NCBI RefSeq assembly: GCF_003751785.1
Contig: NZ_RKIE01000001.1
Location: forward strand, 845,564 to 909,563
Length of the DNA stretch: 64,000 nucleotides
Direction of reading: 5' to 3'
DNA from: Frigoribacterium sp. PhB160
Lineage (GTDB): Bacteria > Actinomycetota > Actinomycetes > Actinomycetales > Microbacteriaceae
Position numbers and translations under genes: made by a program. This document shows, piece by piece, positions 1-7,380 of the stretch (position 1 is its first letter; each line of letters opens with the position of its first letter). The notes below the pieces were generated by a model. It saw only the letters and a program-made list of their open reading frames with translations, made no database searches and was not told the origin of the DNA.

Positions 1-1
1 G

Positions 2-688
2 CAGCACCAGCTGCGCGCCTTCACGCCCGACGACGCCAAGGCGCTGCGGGCGACCGTCTCGACCTACCCGACGAGCGAGTACGACCTCGGTGCCGTGCTC
101 ACGACCCTCGCCACCGGGGAGGCGGTCGTGACGGTCATGGACGAGCGCGGCGCCCCCAGCCCGGTCGCCTGGACGCGCCTCCGGGCCCCCCGGGGCTCGA
201 TGTCGCCGACGCCGGCCGACGTCATGCAGGCGACCGTCGACGCCTCGCCGCTGCAGGCCGTCTACGGGGCCGCGGTCGACCGCGACTCGGCCCGCGAGAT
301 CCTCGCCCGCAAGCTCGAGGCCGCGGCCCTGGCGCAGCGCGAGCTGACCGAGGCGACGGCCCGGCAGGCGACCGTCGACGCCCAGCTGAAGGAGGCGGCG
401 GCCCGGGAGCGCGCGGACGCCGCGGCCCAGAAGGGGGCCGAGAAGGAACGGAAGGCCGCGCAGGCCGAGTACGAGCGTCAGCAGAGGGACTTCGAGCGGG
501 CGGAGAAGGCGGCCGCCTCGGCGCGGGCGCGGCGCTCGGGGTCGACCCGCGCCTCCTCGTCGCGGTCGGGCGGCGCGAGCGGCACGGGTGCCGGCGGGGT
601 GATCGGCGACGTGCTCGGCTCGAGCGCCGGCAAGGCGATCGTGCGCGAGGTCGTCAAGGGCATCTTCGGGACGCTGCGACGCCGGTAG
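2..688 (+). CDS. HerA/YjgR-like (DUF853) ATPase, C-terminal fragment
   Basis: The reading frame is open from the first bases of the window, so the 5' end lies outside it; 228 residues remain. The fragment matches the C-terminal part of the helicase HerA-like DUF853 (E. coli YjgR) family: an RAFTPDDAKAL stretch, then a VMQATVDASPLQAVYG segment, a charged Ala/Glu/Arg coiled-coil (about residues 95-175), a Ser/Arg linker and a Gly-rich end finishing KGIFGTLRRR. The Walker motifs would be upstream. These proteins are predicted DNA-translocating P-loop ATPases of uncertain cellular role. The 3' end faces the next gene, with a hairpin in between. Family assignment rests on the tail only. Confidence 0.8.
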   Translation, partial: QHQLRAFTPDDAKALRATVSTYPTSEYDLGAVLTTLATGEAVVTVMDERGAPSPVAWTRLRAPRGSMSPTPADVMQATVDASPLQAVYGAAVDRDSAREILARKLEAAALAQRELTEATARQATVDAQLKEAAARERADAAAQKGAEKERKAAQAEYERQQRDFERAEKAAASARARRSGSTRASSSRSGGASGTGAGGVIGDVLGSSAGKAIVREVVKGIFGTLRRR

Positions 689-695
689 GGACGAG

Positions 696-727
696 CCGGG
701 CCGCGTCGGGCCGGGGCCGCGACCCGG
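696..727. terminator. Hairpin between convergent genes
   Basis: Imperfect inverted repeat CCGGG-C-CGCG / CGCG-A-CCCGG (one mismatch, 12-nt loop) in the 46 bp between the HerA-like gene and the convergent membrane protein gene. No T-tract follows, so it is only a candidate. Confidence 0.4.
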
Positions 728-734
728 CGGGTCG

Positions 735-1397
735 TCAGCCCGCCAGCACGCCGTAGAGCAGCACGAGGCCGCCCGTCGCCGCGGCGAAGAGACCGACGAC
801 GACGGGGCCGCTCAGCCACGGCCTGCCCTCGTACCAGTAGCGGGCCGCGGGGTGCTCGCGGTGGAACTCGCGCGGCGTGAGCGGCTTGGCGACGCGCGTC
901 GTCGGCACGTCGAGGGCCTCGACCACGCGGGCCACGGCCTCCTCCGACCAGTACGTGCCGCGCATGCGGAACAGGCGTGCGCCGGAGGCGTCGGTGGCGT
1001 ACAGCTGCGGCACCGTCTCGGTCGAGTGGCTGAGGTACGTGCGGACGAGCACGAGCGCGGCGATGCGGTCGCGGCGCAGGCGGACGAAGCCCGGCAGCCA
1101 GCCGCGCTTGACGAACTCCGTCGGCGACACGACCGTCGACGAGACGCGGTAGCGCCAGTAGGCGACGAGGCCGATGACGATCACGACGTCGGCGACCCAG
1201 AGCACGGCGGGCCAGTCGCCGGTGTCGTGGGTCAGCCAGAGGAGGAGTGCCGCGACGGGCGCGAGGCTCGCGATCGCGGTGAGGGTGGCGCTGCGGGCGA
1301 GGGACGGGCGGGGCAGGACGACGACCTCGTCGACCGCGTCGACCAGCTCGACGTCGGCCTCGTACCCGGCCTCGTCGCGTGGCACGTCCAACGTCAT
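735..1397 (-). CDS. Membrane protein with PH-like domain, unknown function
   Basis: 220 residues. The ATG at 1397 is chosen because a purine-rich GAGGGGGCGGG lies just upstream; a longer frame to 1448 adds 17 poorly typed residues. An acidic N-terminus is followed by two membrane segments (about residues 35-55 and 62-80), a cytoplasmic beta-rich stretch with VSPTEFVKRGWLPGFVRL and IAALVLVRTY that looks like a bacterial PH-type fold, and a last membrane helix (about 195-218). I know similar proteins only as hypothetical membrane proteins of Microbacteriaceae. It is transcribed toward the HerA-like gene and away from the S4 gene; nothing in context suggests a role. Confidence 0.75.
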   Translation of the reverse strand: MTLDVPRDEAGYEADVELVDAVDEVVVLPRPSLARSATLTAIASLAPVAALLLWLTHDTGDWPAVLWVADVVIVIGLVAYWRYRVSSTVVSPTEFVKRGWLPGFVRLRRDRIAALVLVRTYLSHSTETVPQLYATDASGARLFRMRGTYWSEEAVARVVEALDVPTTRVAKPLTPREFHREHPAARYWYEGRPWLSGPVVVGLFAAATGGLVLLYGVLAG

Positions 1398-1552
1398 CCC
1401 GCCCCCTCGGCAGTCACGACGTCCCTCCCCACCGGAGGGGACCGCCACCCCGGCAGCCTGTCGTCGGGGTCGAGCCTAGGTGATCGAGAGCGCCCGCCGG
1501 ACGATCCTGTCCGGTCCGCGATGCCCCAGTGCGGGGGCGGGCCGCCGGGCCG

Positions 1553-1924
1553 TCAGCGGTCGCGGAGCTTCTCGAGGTCGCGTCGCTCGCGCTTCGTCGG
1601 ACGACCCGCGCCGCGCTCGCGGACGGGCACGGCCGCGACCTCCTCTCGCGGCGGGGGAGGGGGCGTCAGGTCGTCCGCGGCCAGCGCCGCCGCCGGGGCG
1701 CCGACCCGCTTCACGATGCACTGCCGGACGACCAGGACGCGCTCGACGCCGCCCAGCCGCACCCGCACCTCGTCGCCGGGGCGGACCGCCTGCGCCGCCT
1801 TGACCCGCTCGCCGCCGACGCGCACGTGACCCGCGCGGCAGGCCGCGGTCGCCGCCGAGCGCGTCTTCACCACGCGCACCGCCCACAGCCAGGCGTCGAC
1901 GCGGCAGGAGGCGGGGGAGTCCAT
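1553..1924 (-). CDS. S4-domain RNA-binding protein (HslR/Hsp15-like)
   Basis: 123 residues. The S4 fold covers residues 7-70: RVDAWLWAVRVVKTRSAA, then GHVRVGGERVKAAQAVRPGD, the usual RNA-binding alpha-L pattern. A Pro-rich linker and a basic tail (GRPTKRERRDLEKL) follow, as in the Hsp15/HslR family, whose E. coli member recycles stalled 50S subunits carrying nascent chain. The start is supported by TACGAT lying 6 nt upstream of the ATG, so the mRNA is probably leaderless. It lies upstream of and divergent from tRNA-Ser. Ribosome-quality-control function is inferred from family only. Confidence 0.88.
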   Translation of the reverse strand: MDSPASCRVDAWLWAVRVVKTRSAATAACRAGHVRVGGERVKAAQAVRPGDEVRVRLGGVERVLVVRQCIVKRVGAPAAALAADDLTPPPPPREEVAAVPVRERGAGRPTKRERRDLEKLRDR

Positions 1925-1930
1925 CCGACG

Positions 1931-1936
1931 ATCGTA
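1931..1936 (-). promoter_or_regulatory. -10 element, leaderless S4 gene
   Basis: TACGAT on the minus strand followed by 6 nt and the ATG at 1924, which places the expected transcription start on the A of ATG. Confidence 0.6.
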
Positions 1937-1997
1937 CGTCGCGGGGCGGCGGCCGACCGCTCGTCCGAGGGCGTCCGCACGGGCGTCCGTCGTCCGC

Positions 1998-2003
1998 TAC
2001 CAT
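1998..2003 (+). promoter_or_regulatory. -10 element of tRNA-Ser
   Basis: TACCAT inside CGCTACCATTGACGAG; the same 16-mer, differing at one base, precedes tRNA-Pro at 33341-33356. Predicted start is G2010, giving a 30-nt leader before the tRNA. No convincing -35 hexamer. Confidence 0.6.
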
Positions 2004-2039
2004 TGACGAGGTCGTGCGCCGGGAAGCCAGCGCACCTCA

Positions 2040-2124
2040 GGAGGATTCGCCTAGTGGCCTATGGCGCACGCTTGGAAAGCGTGTTGGGTGAAAGCCCTCA
2101 GGGGTTCGAATCCCCTATCCTCCG
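2040..2124 (+). tRNA. tRNA-Ser (GGA)
   Basis: Cloverleaf with acceptor GGAGGAT/ATCCTCC, discriminator G2124, anticodon stem CACGC/GCGTG and loop TTGGAAA giving anticodon GGA (Ser, UCC/UCU), a long class II variable arm (TTGGGTGAAAGCCCTC) and T-arm GGGGTTCGAATCCCC. CCA is not encoded. Confidence 0.97.
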
Positions 2125-2128
2125 CGAC

Positions 2129-2160
2129 CGAATGGCCTTCCCTCACGGGAGGGCCATTCG
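2129..2160 (+). terminator. Terminator after tRNA-Ser
   Basis: 14-bp stem CGAATGGCCTTCCC / GGGAGGGCCATTCG with a TCAC loop and one G-U pair, 4 nt after the tRNA. The downstream flank is GTCGTCGTG, not a T-run, as is usual in this GC-rich genome. Confidence 0.75.
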
Positions 2161-2242
2161 TCGTCGTGCTGGTCTGGCGCCTCTCGGCGCCGGCAGCGGG
2201 CTTCACCGCTGCGGCCTGGCGGCGGGGGCGCCGCCGCCCGGG

Positions 2243-2734
2243 TCAGGGGAGGTGGAGGGTGAGGTAGCGGAGGTCGAGCCAGCGGCCGTACTTCGTGCCG
2301 ACCTCGCGCAGCAGGCCCGCGTCCTCGAAGCCGAGCGAGCGGTGGAGGCGCACCGAGCCCTCGTTGCCCGCCTCGACGAGGGCGACCACGACGTGGTGGC
2401 CGGCCTCCCTCGAGAAGGCGACCAGCGCCCCCAGCAGGGCTCGTCCGATGCCGGCGCCCTGGTGGCCCGGGCGCACGTAGACGCTGTCCTCGACGGTGTG
2501 GCGGTAGCCGTCCTTCGCGTGGAACGGCCCGACGCTGCCGTAGCCGACGACCAGGTCGCCCTCGACGGCCACGATCGCGGTCGTGCCGGGCACGCCGTGC
2601 GCGGCCAGCCAGGCCCGGCGTCCCTCGAGGTCGGGCACCACGTCGGTCCAGATCGCGGTCGAGTTCGCGACGGCGTCGGCGTGGATCTCGAGCACTCCCG
2701 GCAGGTCGGCCTCGGTCGCGGTGCGGATGAGCAT
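2243..2734 (-). CDS. GNAT N-acetyltransferase, phosphinothricin-acetyltransferase-like
   Basis: 163 residues. Typical opening IRTATEADLPGVLEIHADAV, acceptor-region TTAIVAVEGDLVVGYGSVGPF, then acetyl-CoA binding motif A DSVYVRPGHQGAGIGRALL (about residues 86-104) and the late GNEGSVRLHRSLGFEDAGLLREVG block seen in the PAT/bar subgroup, which N-acetylates small amino compounds such as phosphinothricin or methionine sulfone. The substrate here is unknown. Start at 2734 is supported by TAGGCT exactly 6 nt upstream (leaderless). It is divergent from the 72-aa gene with only 30 bp between the two start codons. Confidence 0.88.
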   Translation of the reverse strand: MLIRTATEADLPGVLEIHADAVANSTAIWTDVVPDLEGRRAWLAAHGVPGTTAIVAVEGDLVVGYGSVGPFHAKDGYRHTVEDSVYVRPGHQGAGIGRALLGALVAFSREAGHHVVVALVEAGNEGSVRLHRSLGFEDAGLLREVGTKYGRWLDLRYLTLHLP

Positions 2735-2740
2735 GCGACG

Positions 2741-2758
2741 AGCCTAGGGGCGTACCGT
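2741..2758. promoter_or_regulatory. Divergent leaderless promoter pair
   Basis: Two -10 elements back to back: TAGGCT on the minus strand (2746-2741), 6 nt before the GNAT ATG at 2734, and TACCGT on the plus strand (2753-2758), 6 nt before the ATG at 2765. Both transcripts would start on their start codons. Confidence 0.6.
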
Positions 2759-2764
2759 GCGGGC

Positions 2765-2983
2765 ATGAGCGACGACAGCACCTACACCGCATCCTTCATC
2801 GGCGACGACGGCGCCGAGGCCTCCACCGAGGAGCTGACCCTCATCGACGGCCTGCCGCAGAAGAGCCTCGTCCGCCCCGGGTCCCAGGGCGACGACGTCA
2901 ACTGGGAGCTCGACACGGACAGCACCGCCGACACCGGCTTCGTCTACCGCTCGACCGGCGTCGCCCAGCACGACTACTCCTGA
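2765..2983 (+). CDS. Small acidic protein, unknown
   Basis: 72 residues, strongly acidic, starting MSDDSTYTASFIGDDGAEA and ending RSTGVAQHDYS; no membrane segment, signal peptide or Cys. I do not recognise a family. The start is supported by a TACCGT element 6 nt upstream of the ATG. The last 10 bp overlap, on the opposite strand, the end of the fic gene, so the two genes are convergent and transcribed into each other. Codon use (GC3-rich) is like the neighbours, which supports it being a real gene. Confidence 0.65.
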   Translation: MSDDSTYTASFIGDDGAEASTEELTLIDGLPQKSLVRPGSQGDDVNWELDTDSTADTGFVYRSTGVAQHDYS

Positions 2984-3579
2984 GTCGCGTGCGGCCCCGG
3001 GCGGGAGTCGGGCCCGAGCACGCGGTCGAACATCGCGACGAGGGGCCGCAGGTCGCCCCGGTCGCCGAGGCGGCACGCCGCGTCGTTCTCCTCCTTGGTG
3101 ACGGCCGCCCAGTCGACGTGCCAGCCCTCCTCGTGGCACCAGAGGTCCCAGAAGGCGCGCTGCGCCCGCCCGTTGCCCTCGCGGAACGGGTGCACGTGGT
3201 TGAGGTCGCGGTAGAGGCCGGCGAGCAGGCGGACGAACGCGGCGCGCGGCTGGCCGACGGGCGCGGCGGCGAGCTCGTGCTCGAAGGCGTCCAGTGCCTC
3301 CTCGAGGTGCTCCGGCGGGGTGAAGCCCCCGCCGTCGCCCTTCTCGATGCCCACGGTGCGGAGCTGGCCCGCCCAGGGGTAGACGAGGCCGAAGACGGTC
3401 GAGTGGATCTTGCACAGCAGGTCGCGGCCGTACTCGTCGGGCAGCTCGACCGCGTCGAGCAGGGCCAGGACGGTGCCCGCGAGCTCGTCCTCGACGTGGC
3501 GCAGCTCGTCGGCGTCGCGGATGTCGAAGGCGTTCACGAGCACGGTGGTGCCCGGCCACAGGTACGGGTCGTCGGCCAC
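2974..3579 (-). CDS. fic: Fic-family toxin (AMP-transferase), class I
   Basis: 201 residues. The full catalytic motif HPFREGNGRAQR is at residues 130-141 with catalytic His130, the acidic Mg-binding Glu134 and the anion-binding GNGR loop; the preceding LYRDLNHV helix and upstream flap (TVGIEKGDGGGFTPP, 75-89) are also typical. Fic proteins transfer AMP from ATP to target hydroxyls; the target is unknown. No inhibitory (S/T)xxxE(G/N) helix is obvious inside the protein; it is instead in the small gene just upstream, which is the class I (VbhT/VbhA, FicTA) arrangement. The antitoxin gene ends 10 bp before this ATG, so the two are co-transcribed, antitoxin first. Confidence 0.93.
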   Translation of the reverse strand: MADDPYLWPGTTVLVNAFDIRDADELRHVEDELAGTVLALLDAVELPDEYGRDLLCKIHSTVFGLVYPWAGQLRTVGIEKGDGGGFTPPEHLEEALDAFEHELAAAPVGQPRAAFVRLLAGLYRDLNHVHPFREGNGRAQRAFWDLWCHEEGWHVDWAAVTKEENDAACRLGDRGDLRPLVAMFDRVLGPDSRPGPHATQE

Positions 3580-3589
3580 CGGGCGCCGG

Positions 3590-3787
3590 TCAGCGCGGCG
3601 CGCGGGCGGCGGTCACCGTCTGGTCCGCCACGTCGTCGGCCGTGATGTCGCCCGCCTGGTAAGCGGCGATGAGCGCCTGCTGCTCGGGCGAGAGCGTGCC
3701 GCCCTCGAGCCGGGTCGACGCGAGGGCGCGCGCGAGGGCGTCGTCACGGCGGAAGCTCGCCGTTCGGGCCTTGCGGGCGGGAGGCAT
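3590..3787 (-). CDS. VbhA/FicA-like antitoxin of the Fic module
   Basis: 65 residues: basic N-terminus, then a helix with STRLEG (Ser24, Glu28, Gly29), an exact match to the (S/T)xxxE(G/N) inhibition motif whose Glu reaches into the Fic ATP pocket and blocks productive binding. The second half (LSPEQQALIAAYQAGDITADDV) is the usual VbhA continuation. The gene directly precedes fic. TACGAT lies 6 nt before the ATG, so this is a leaderless start. Function is inferred from motif plus context; no similarity search could be run. Confidence 0.85.
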   Translation of the reverse strand: MPPARKARTASFRRDDALARALASTRLEGGTLSPEQQALIAAYQAGDITADDVADQTVTAARAPR

Positions 3788-3793
3788 GCGCCC

Positions 3794-3799
3794 ATCGTA
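3794..3799 (-). promoter_or_regulatory. -10 element of the antitoxin-fic operon
   Basis: TACGAT on the minus strand, GGGCGC spacer, then ATG at 3787; predicted start on the A of the ATG. Confidence 0.55.
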
Positions 3800-3872
3800 C
3801 GACGCCGCGCGGGCCCGTCGCAGGGCCGGTCTCGGGGTGCCCGCTCACCGGCGGCTCGGAGCCCGCCGGTCG

Positions 3873-3878
3873 TAGGCT
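3873..3878 (+). promoter_or_regulatory. -10 element of pta-ackA
   Basis: TAGGCT, 7 nt before the GTG at 3886. The spacer GGGAGTC could also serve as a weak ribosome site, so the mRNA is leaderless or has a 1-nt leader. Confidence 0.5.
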
Positions 3879-3885
3879 GGGAGTC

Positions 3886-6081
3886 GTGTCGACCCGCATC
3901 TACATCACGTCCGCAGAAGGCCACACCGGCAAGTCCACCGTCGCGCTCGGCGTGCTCGACACGCTGAGCCACGAGCTCGGCCGCGTCGGCGTCTTCCGCC
4001 CCGTCGCGCGCTCGACCGACGAGCGCGACTACGTGCTCGAGCTGCTCCTCGCCCACGACGGGGTCGACCTCGACTACGACGAGTGCGTCGGCGTCGACTA
4101 CGACGACGTGCACTCCGACCCCGACGCGGCCCTCGCGACCATCGTCAGCCGGTTCGCCGCCGTCGAGCGGCAGTGCGACGCGGTCGTCGTCATCGGCTCC
4201 GACTACACCGACGTCGGCAGCCCCACCGAGCTCTCGTTCAACGCCCGCGTGGCGGCGAACCTCGGCGCCCCGGTGCTGCTCGTGCTCGGCGGCCGCACCG
4301 CCGACGGCCAGGCGGCCCGCACCGGCGCCGACATGCGGCAGGTCGCCGAGGTCACGACGGCCGAGCTCCGCAGCGAGCACGCGAGCCTCCTCGGCGTGGT
4401 CGTCAACCGGGCCGACCCCGAGCTGCTCGGCGAGGTCGTCGCCGGCGTGGGCCAGGCCCTGCAGTCGTCGCCGAGCGGACTCGTGCCCGTCTGGGCGATC
4501 CCGGAGGACCGCCTGCTCGTCGCCCCCACCGTCCGGGCCGTCCTCGCCGCGACGGGCGCGACCCTCGTCAGCGGAGAAGAGGCCCTGCTCGACCGCGAGG
4601 CCGTCGGCGTCGTGGTCGCCGCCATGTCGATGGAGAACGTGCTGCCCCGCCTCACCGAGGGCGCGATCGTCGTCGTGCCGGGCGACCGCTCCGACGTGCT
4701 CGTCGCGACCGTGCTGGCGCACGCCTCCGACACGTTCCCCTCCCTCGCCGGCATCGTGCTCAACGGCGGCTTCGCGCTCGCCCCGCAGGTCGAGCGGCTG
4801 CTCGAGGGGCTCGGCAGCACGCTGCCGATCGCGCACAACGAGCTCGGCACCTACGACACCGCCCTCGCCATCACGCAGACGCGCGGCCGCCTCGCCGCGG
4901 ACTCGCCCCGCAAGTACGACCTCGCGCTCTCGCTCTTCGAGCGCCACGTCGACGGCGCCGAGCTGCTGCGCCTCCTGCAGGTCAGCCCGTCGGGAGTCGT
5001 GACGCCGCTGATGTTCGAGTACCAGCTGCTCGAGCGGGCCCGCGGCGCGGCGAAGCACATCGTCCTGCCCGAGGGCGGCGACGACCGCGTGCTGCGGGCC
5101 GCCTCGTCGCTGCTCCAGCGCCAGGTCGCCCGGCTCACCCTGCTCGGCGACGAGACGGCCATCCGCGCCCGGGGCACCGAGCTCGGCCTCGACCTCTCGG
5201 CCGCGCGCGTCCTCGACCCGTTCGACCCGAGCCTCCAGGTGCAGTTCGCGACCGAGTACGCGAAGCTCCGCGCCCACAAGGGCATCTCGGCCTCGATGGC
5301 GATGGACACCGTCACCGACGTCTCGTACTTCGGCACGATGATGGTCAAGCTCGGCCTCGCCGACGGCATGGTCTCCGGCGCCGCCCACACGACCGCGCAC
5401 ACCATCCGCCCGGCGTTCGAGGTCATCAAGACCCTGCCCGACGTCGGCGTCGTGTCGAGCGTCTTCCTCATGGCGCTCGCCGACCGGGTGCTCGTCTACG
5501 GCGACTGCGCCGTCATCCCCGACCCGACCGCCGAGCAGCTCGCCGACATCGCGATCTCGTCGGCGCAGACCGCCGAGCAGTTCGGCATCGAGCCCCGCGT
5601 CGCGATGCTCAGCTACAGCACGGGCGACAGCGGGTCGGGCGCCGACGTCGAGAAGGTGCGCACGGCCACCGCGCTCGTGCGCGACCGCCGACCCGACCTG
5701 CTCGTCGAGGGGCCGATCCAGTACGACGCGGCCGCCGACCCCACGGTCGCCGCGGCGAAGATGCCCGACTCGGAGGTCGCGGGGCGGGCGACGGTGTTCA
5801 TCTTCCCCGACCTCAACACGGGCAACAACACCTACAAGGCCGTGCAGCGGAGCGCGGGGGCGGTCGCGATCGGGCCGATCCTCCAGGGCCTCCGCAAGCC
5901 GATCAACGACCTCTCACGGGGCGCCCTCGTCAGCGACATCGTCAACACGGTCGCGATCACCGCCATCCAGGCGGGCACCCCCGCACCGGAGGCGCGCGTC
6001 CCGGCCGCCCCGGAGAGCGCCGCCCAGCCCGCCCCCGCGACCCCCGCCTCCTCGTCCACCACCGAAGGGAACACCCCGTGA
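3886..6081 (+). CDS. pta: Phosphate acetyltransferase, long form
   Basis: 731 residues, the long (about 700 aa) type. It interconverts acetyl-CoA + Pi and acetyl phosphate + CoA. Residues 1-220 form a dethiobiotin-synthetase-like P-loop domain (ITSAEGHTGKSTVALGVL), residues about 230-340 a DRTGG-type regulatory domain, and 385 to about 700 the PTA catalytic domain (HIVLPEGGDDRVLRAA, SAMAMD-like region, YSTGDSGSGADVEKVRTA, NTGNNTYKAVQRSAGAVAIGP). A Pro/Ala-rich tail of about 30 residues follows. GTG start with a -10 element 7 nt upstream. The stop overlaps the ackA start (GTGA), so translation is coupled. Confidence 0.97.
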   Translation: MSTRIYITSAEGHTGKSTVALGVLDTLSHELGRVGVFRPVARSTDERDYVLELLLAHDGVDLDYDECVGVDYDDVHSDPDAALATIVSRFAAVERQCDAVVVIGSDYTDVGSPTELSFNARVAANLGAPVLLVLGGRTADGQAARTGADMRQVAEVTTAELRSEHASLLGVVVNRADPELLGEVVAGVGQALQSSPSGLVPVWAIPEDRLLVAPTVRAVLAATGATLVSGEEALLDREAVGVVVAAMSMENVLPRLTEGAIVVVPGDRSDVLVATVLAHASDTFPSLAGIVLNGGFALAPQVERLLEGLGSTLPIAHNELGTYDTALAITQTRGRLAADSPRKYDLALSLFERHVDGAELLRLLQVSPSGVVTPLMFEYQLLERARGAAKHIVLPEGGDDRVLRAASSLLQRQVARLTLLGDETAIRARGTELGLDLSAARVLDPFDPSLQVQFATEYAKLRAHKGISASMAMDTVTDVSYFGTMMVKLGLADGMVSGAAHTTAHTIRPAFEVIKTLPDVGVVSSVFLMALADRVLVYGDCAVIPDPTAEQLADIAISSAQTAEQFGIEPRVAMLSYSTGDSGSGADVEKVRTATALVRDRRPDLLVEGPIQYDAAADPTVAAAKMPDSEVAGRATVFIFPDLNTGNNTYKAVQRSAGAVAIGPILQGLRKPINDLSRGALVSDIVNTVAITAIQAGTPAPEARVPAAPESAAQPAPATPASSSTTEGNTP

Positions 6082-7271
6082 GCGCAGTCCTCGTCGTCAA
6101 CTCCGGCTCGTCGTCGTTCAAGTACCAGCTGATCGAGCTCGACGGCGAGACCACGCTGGCGAGCGGCCTCGTCGAGCGCATCGGGGAGGCCGTCGGCTCG
6201 GCCCGGCACCGCAACCACGTGACCGGCGACGAGACGAGCAACGACTCGGCCGCGATCGCCGACCACGGCGCCGGCTTCGAGGTCATGCTCGCCGCGTTCC
6301 GCGCGCAGGGGCCCTCGTTCGACGAGTACCCGCCGATCGCCGTCGGCCACCGCGTCGTGCACGGCGGCGAGGAGTTCGACCGCGCGACGGTCGTCACGAG
6401 CGAGGTCGAGGCGGCGATCGACCGGCTCTCCGCCCTCGCGCCGCTGCACAACCCCGCCAACCTGCAGGGCATCCGCGCGGCCCGCGAGGCCTTCCCCGAC
6501 GTGCTGCACGTCGCCGTCTTCGACACGGCCTTCCACCAGACCCTCGCGCCGGCGGCCTACACCTACGCCATCGACGCCGAGCTCGCGAAGAAGCACCAGG
6601 TGCGGCGGTACGGCTTCCACGGCACGTCGCACAAGTACGTCTCGGAGAAGACCGCCGAGTTCCTCGGGCGTCCGCTCGCCGAGCTGAAGACCATCGTGCT
6701 GCACCTCGGCAACGGGGCGTCGGCGGCGGCGATCGACGGCGGGCGCTCGATCGACACGAGCATGGGCATGACGCCGCTCGAGGGGCTCGTCATGGGCACC
6801 CGCTCGGGCGACATCGACCCGGCCGCCGTCTTCCACCTGCACCGCGAGGCCGGTCTCGGCTTCGACGAGCTCGAGACGCTGCTCAACAAGGGCAGCGGCC
6901 TGCTCGGCCTCACCGGCAGCGGCGACATGCGCGACGTGCAGGACAGCGCCTCGCGCGGCGACGCCGTGTCGGAGGCGGCGCTCGCCGTGTACCGCCACCG
7001 CATCCGGCACTACGTCGGCGCGTACGTCGCGCAGCTCGGTGGCCTCGACGCCGTCGTGTTCACGGCGGGCGTGGGCGAGAACAACGCCCTGCTGCGTCGC
7101 CGCACGCTGGCGGGGCTCGAGGTGCTGGGCATCCGGGTCGACGACGACCGCAACGAGCTCGCGAGCCGCGCGGCCCGCTTCATCTCGCCCGAGGGGGCGC
7201 CGGTGGCCGTGCTCGTCGTGCCGACCGACGAGGAGCTCGAGATCGCTCGCCAGGCGGCAGCGCTGAGCTGA
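6078..7271 (+). CDS. ackA: Acetate kinase
   Basis: 397 residues, the usual length. Makes ATP and acetate from acetyl phosphate and ADP. The GTG at 6078 overlaps the pta stop by 4 bp and gives the canonical N-terminus VLVVNSGSSSFKYQLIEL (phosphate-binding). Other signatures: GHRVVHGGEEF, HNPANLQGIRA, FDTAFHQT, RYGFHGTSHKYVS (catalytic His in FHGTSH), HLGNGASAAAIDGG and FTAGVGENN near the C-terminus. Forms the overflow/acetate-uptake pair with pta; the high-affinity alternative acs is at 37.7 kb. A strong hairpin follows. Confidence 0.98.
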   Translation: MSAVLVVNSGSSSFKYQLIELDGETTLASGLVERIGEAVGSARHRNHVTGDETSNDSAAIADHGAGFEVMLAAFRAQGPSFDEYPPIAVGHRVVHGGEEFDRATVVTSEVEAAIDRLSALAPLHNPANLQGIRAAREAFPDVLHVAVFDTAFHQTLAPAAYTYAIDAELAKKHQVRRYGFHGTSHKYVSEKTAEFLGRPLAELKTIVLHLGNGASAAAIDGGRSIDTSMGMTPLEGLVMGTRSGDIDPAAVFHLHREAGLGFDELETLLNKGSGLLGLTGSGDMRDVQDSASRGDAVSEAALAVYRHRIRHYVGAYVAQLGGLDAVVFTAGVGENNALLRRRTLAGLEVLGIRVDDDRNELASRAARFISPEGAPVAVLVVPTDEELEIARQAAALS

Positions 7272-7302
7272 GGGACGGCGGCCGACCACATGGCCGACGC
7301 AC

Positions 7303-7341
7303 GAGGGCCCCGGAGGCGCAGGTCGCGCCTCCGGGGCCCTC
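7303..7341. terminator. Bidirectional terminator, ackA / NAD(P)-binding protein
   Basis: Perfect 17-bp stem from GAGGGCCCCGGAGGCGC with a 5-nt AGGTC loop, between convergent genes. Both arms contain the octamer GGAGGCGC/GCGCCTCC that recurs through the window. Confidence 0.85.
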
Positions 7342-7380
7342 TCCCGTCGTGCCCGCCCCGGTGACCGGGGGAGGCGCGGA

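Noticed and set aside
2040-2160. tRNA-Ser as integration site
   Set aside because: No integrase and no duplicated tRNA 3' end was found within the window.
2974-3787. Fic module as recently acquired island
   Set aside because: Base and codon composition are like the neighbours and no mobility gene or att-like repeat flanks it, even though tRNA-Ser is about 0.9 kb away.
3613-5400. 595-codon minus-strand frame over pta
   Set aside because: Shadow of pta: low-complexity Arg/Glu/Asp/Val translation, no start signal, no family.
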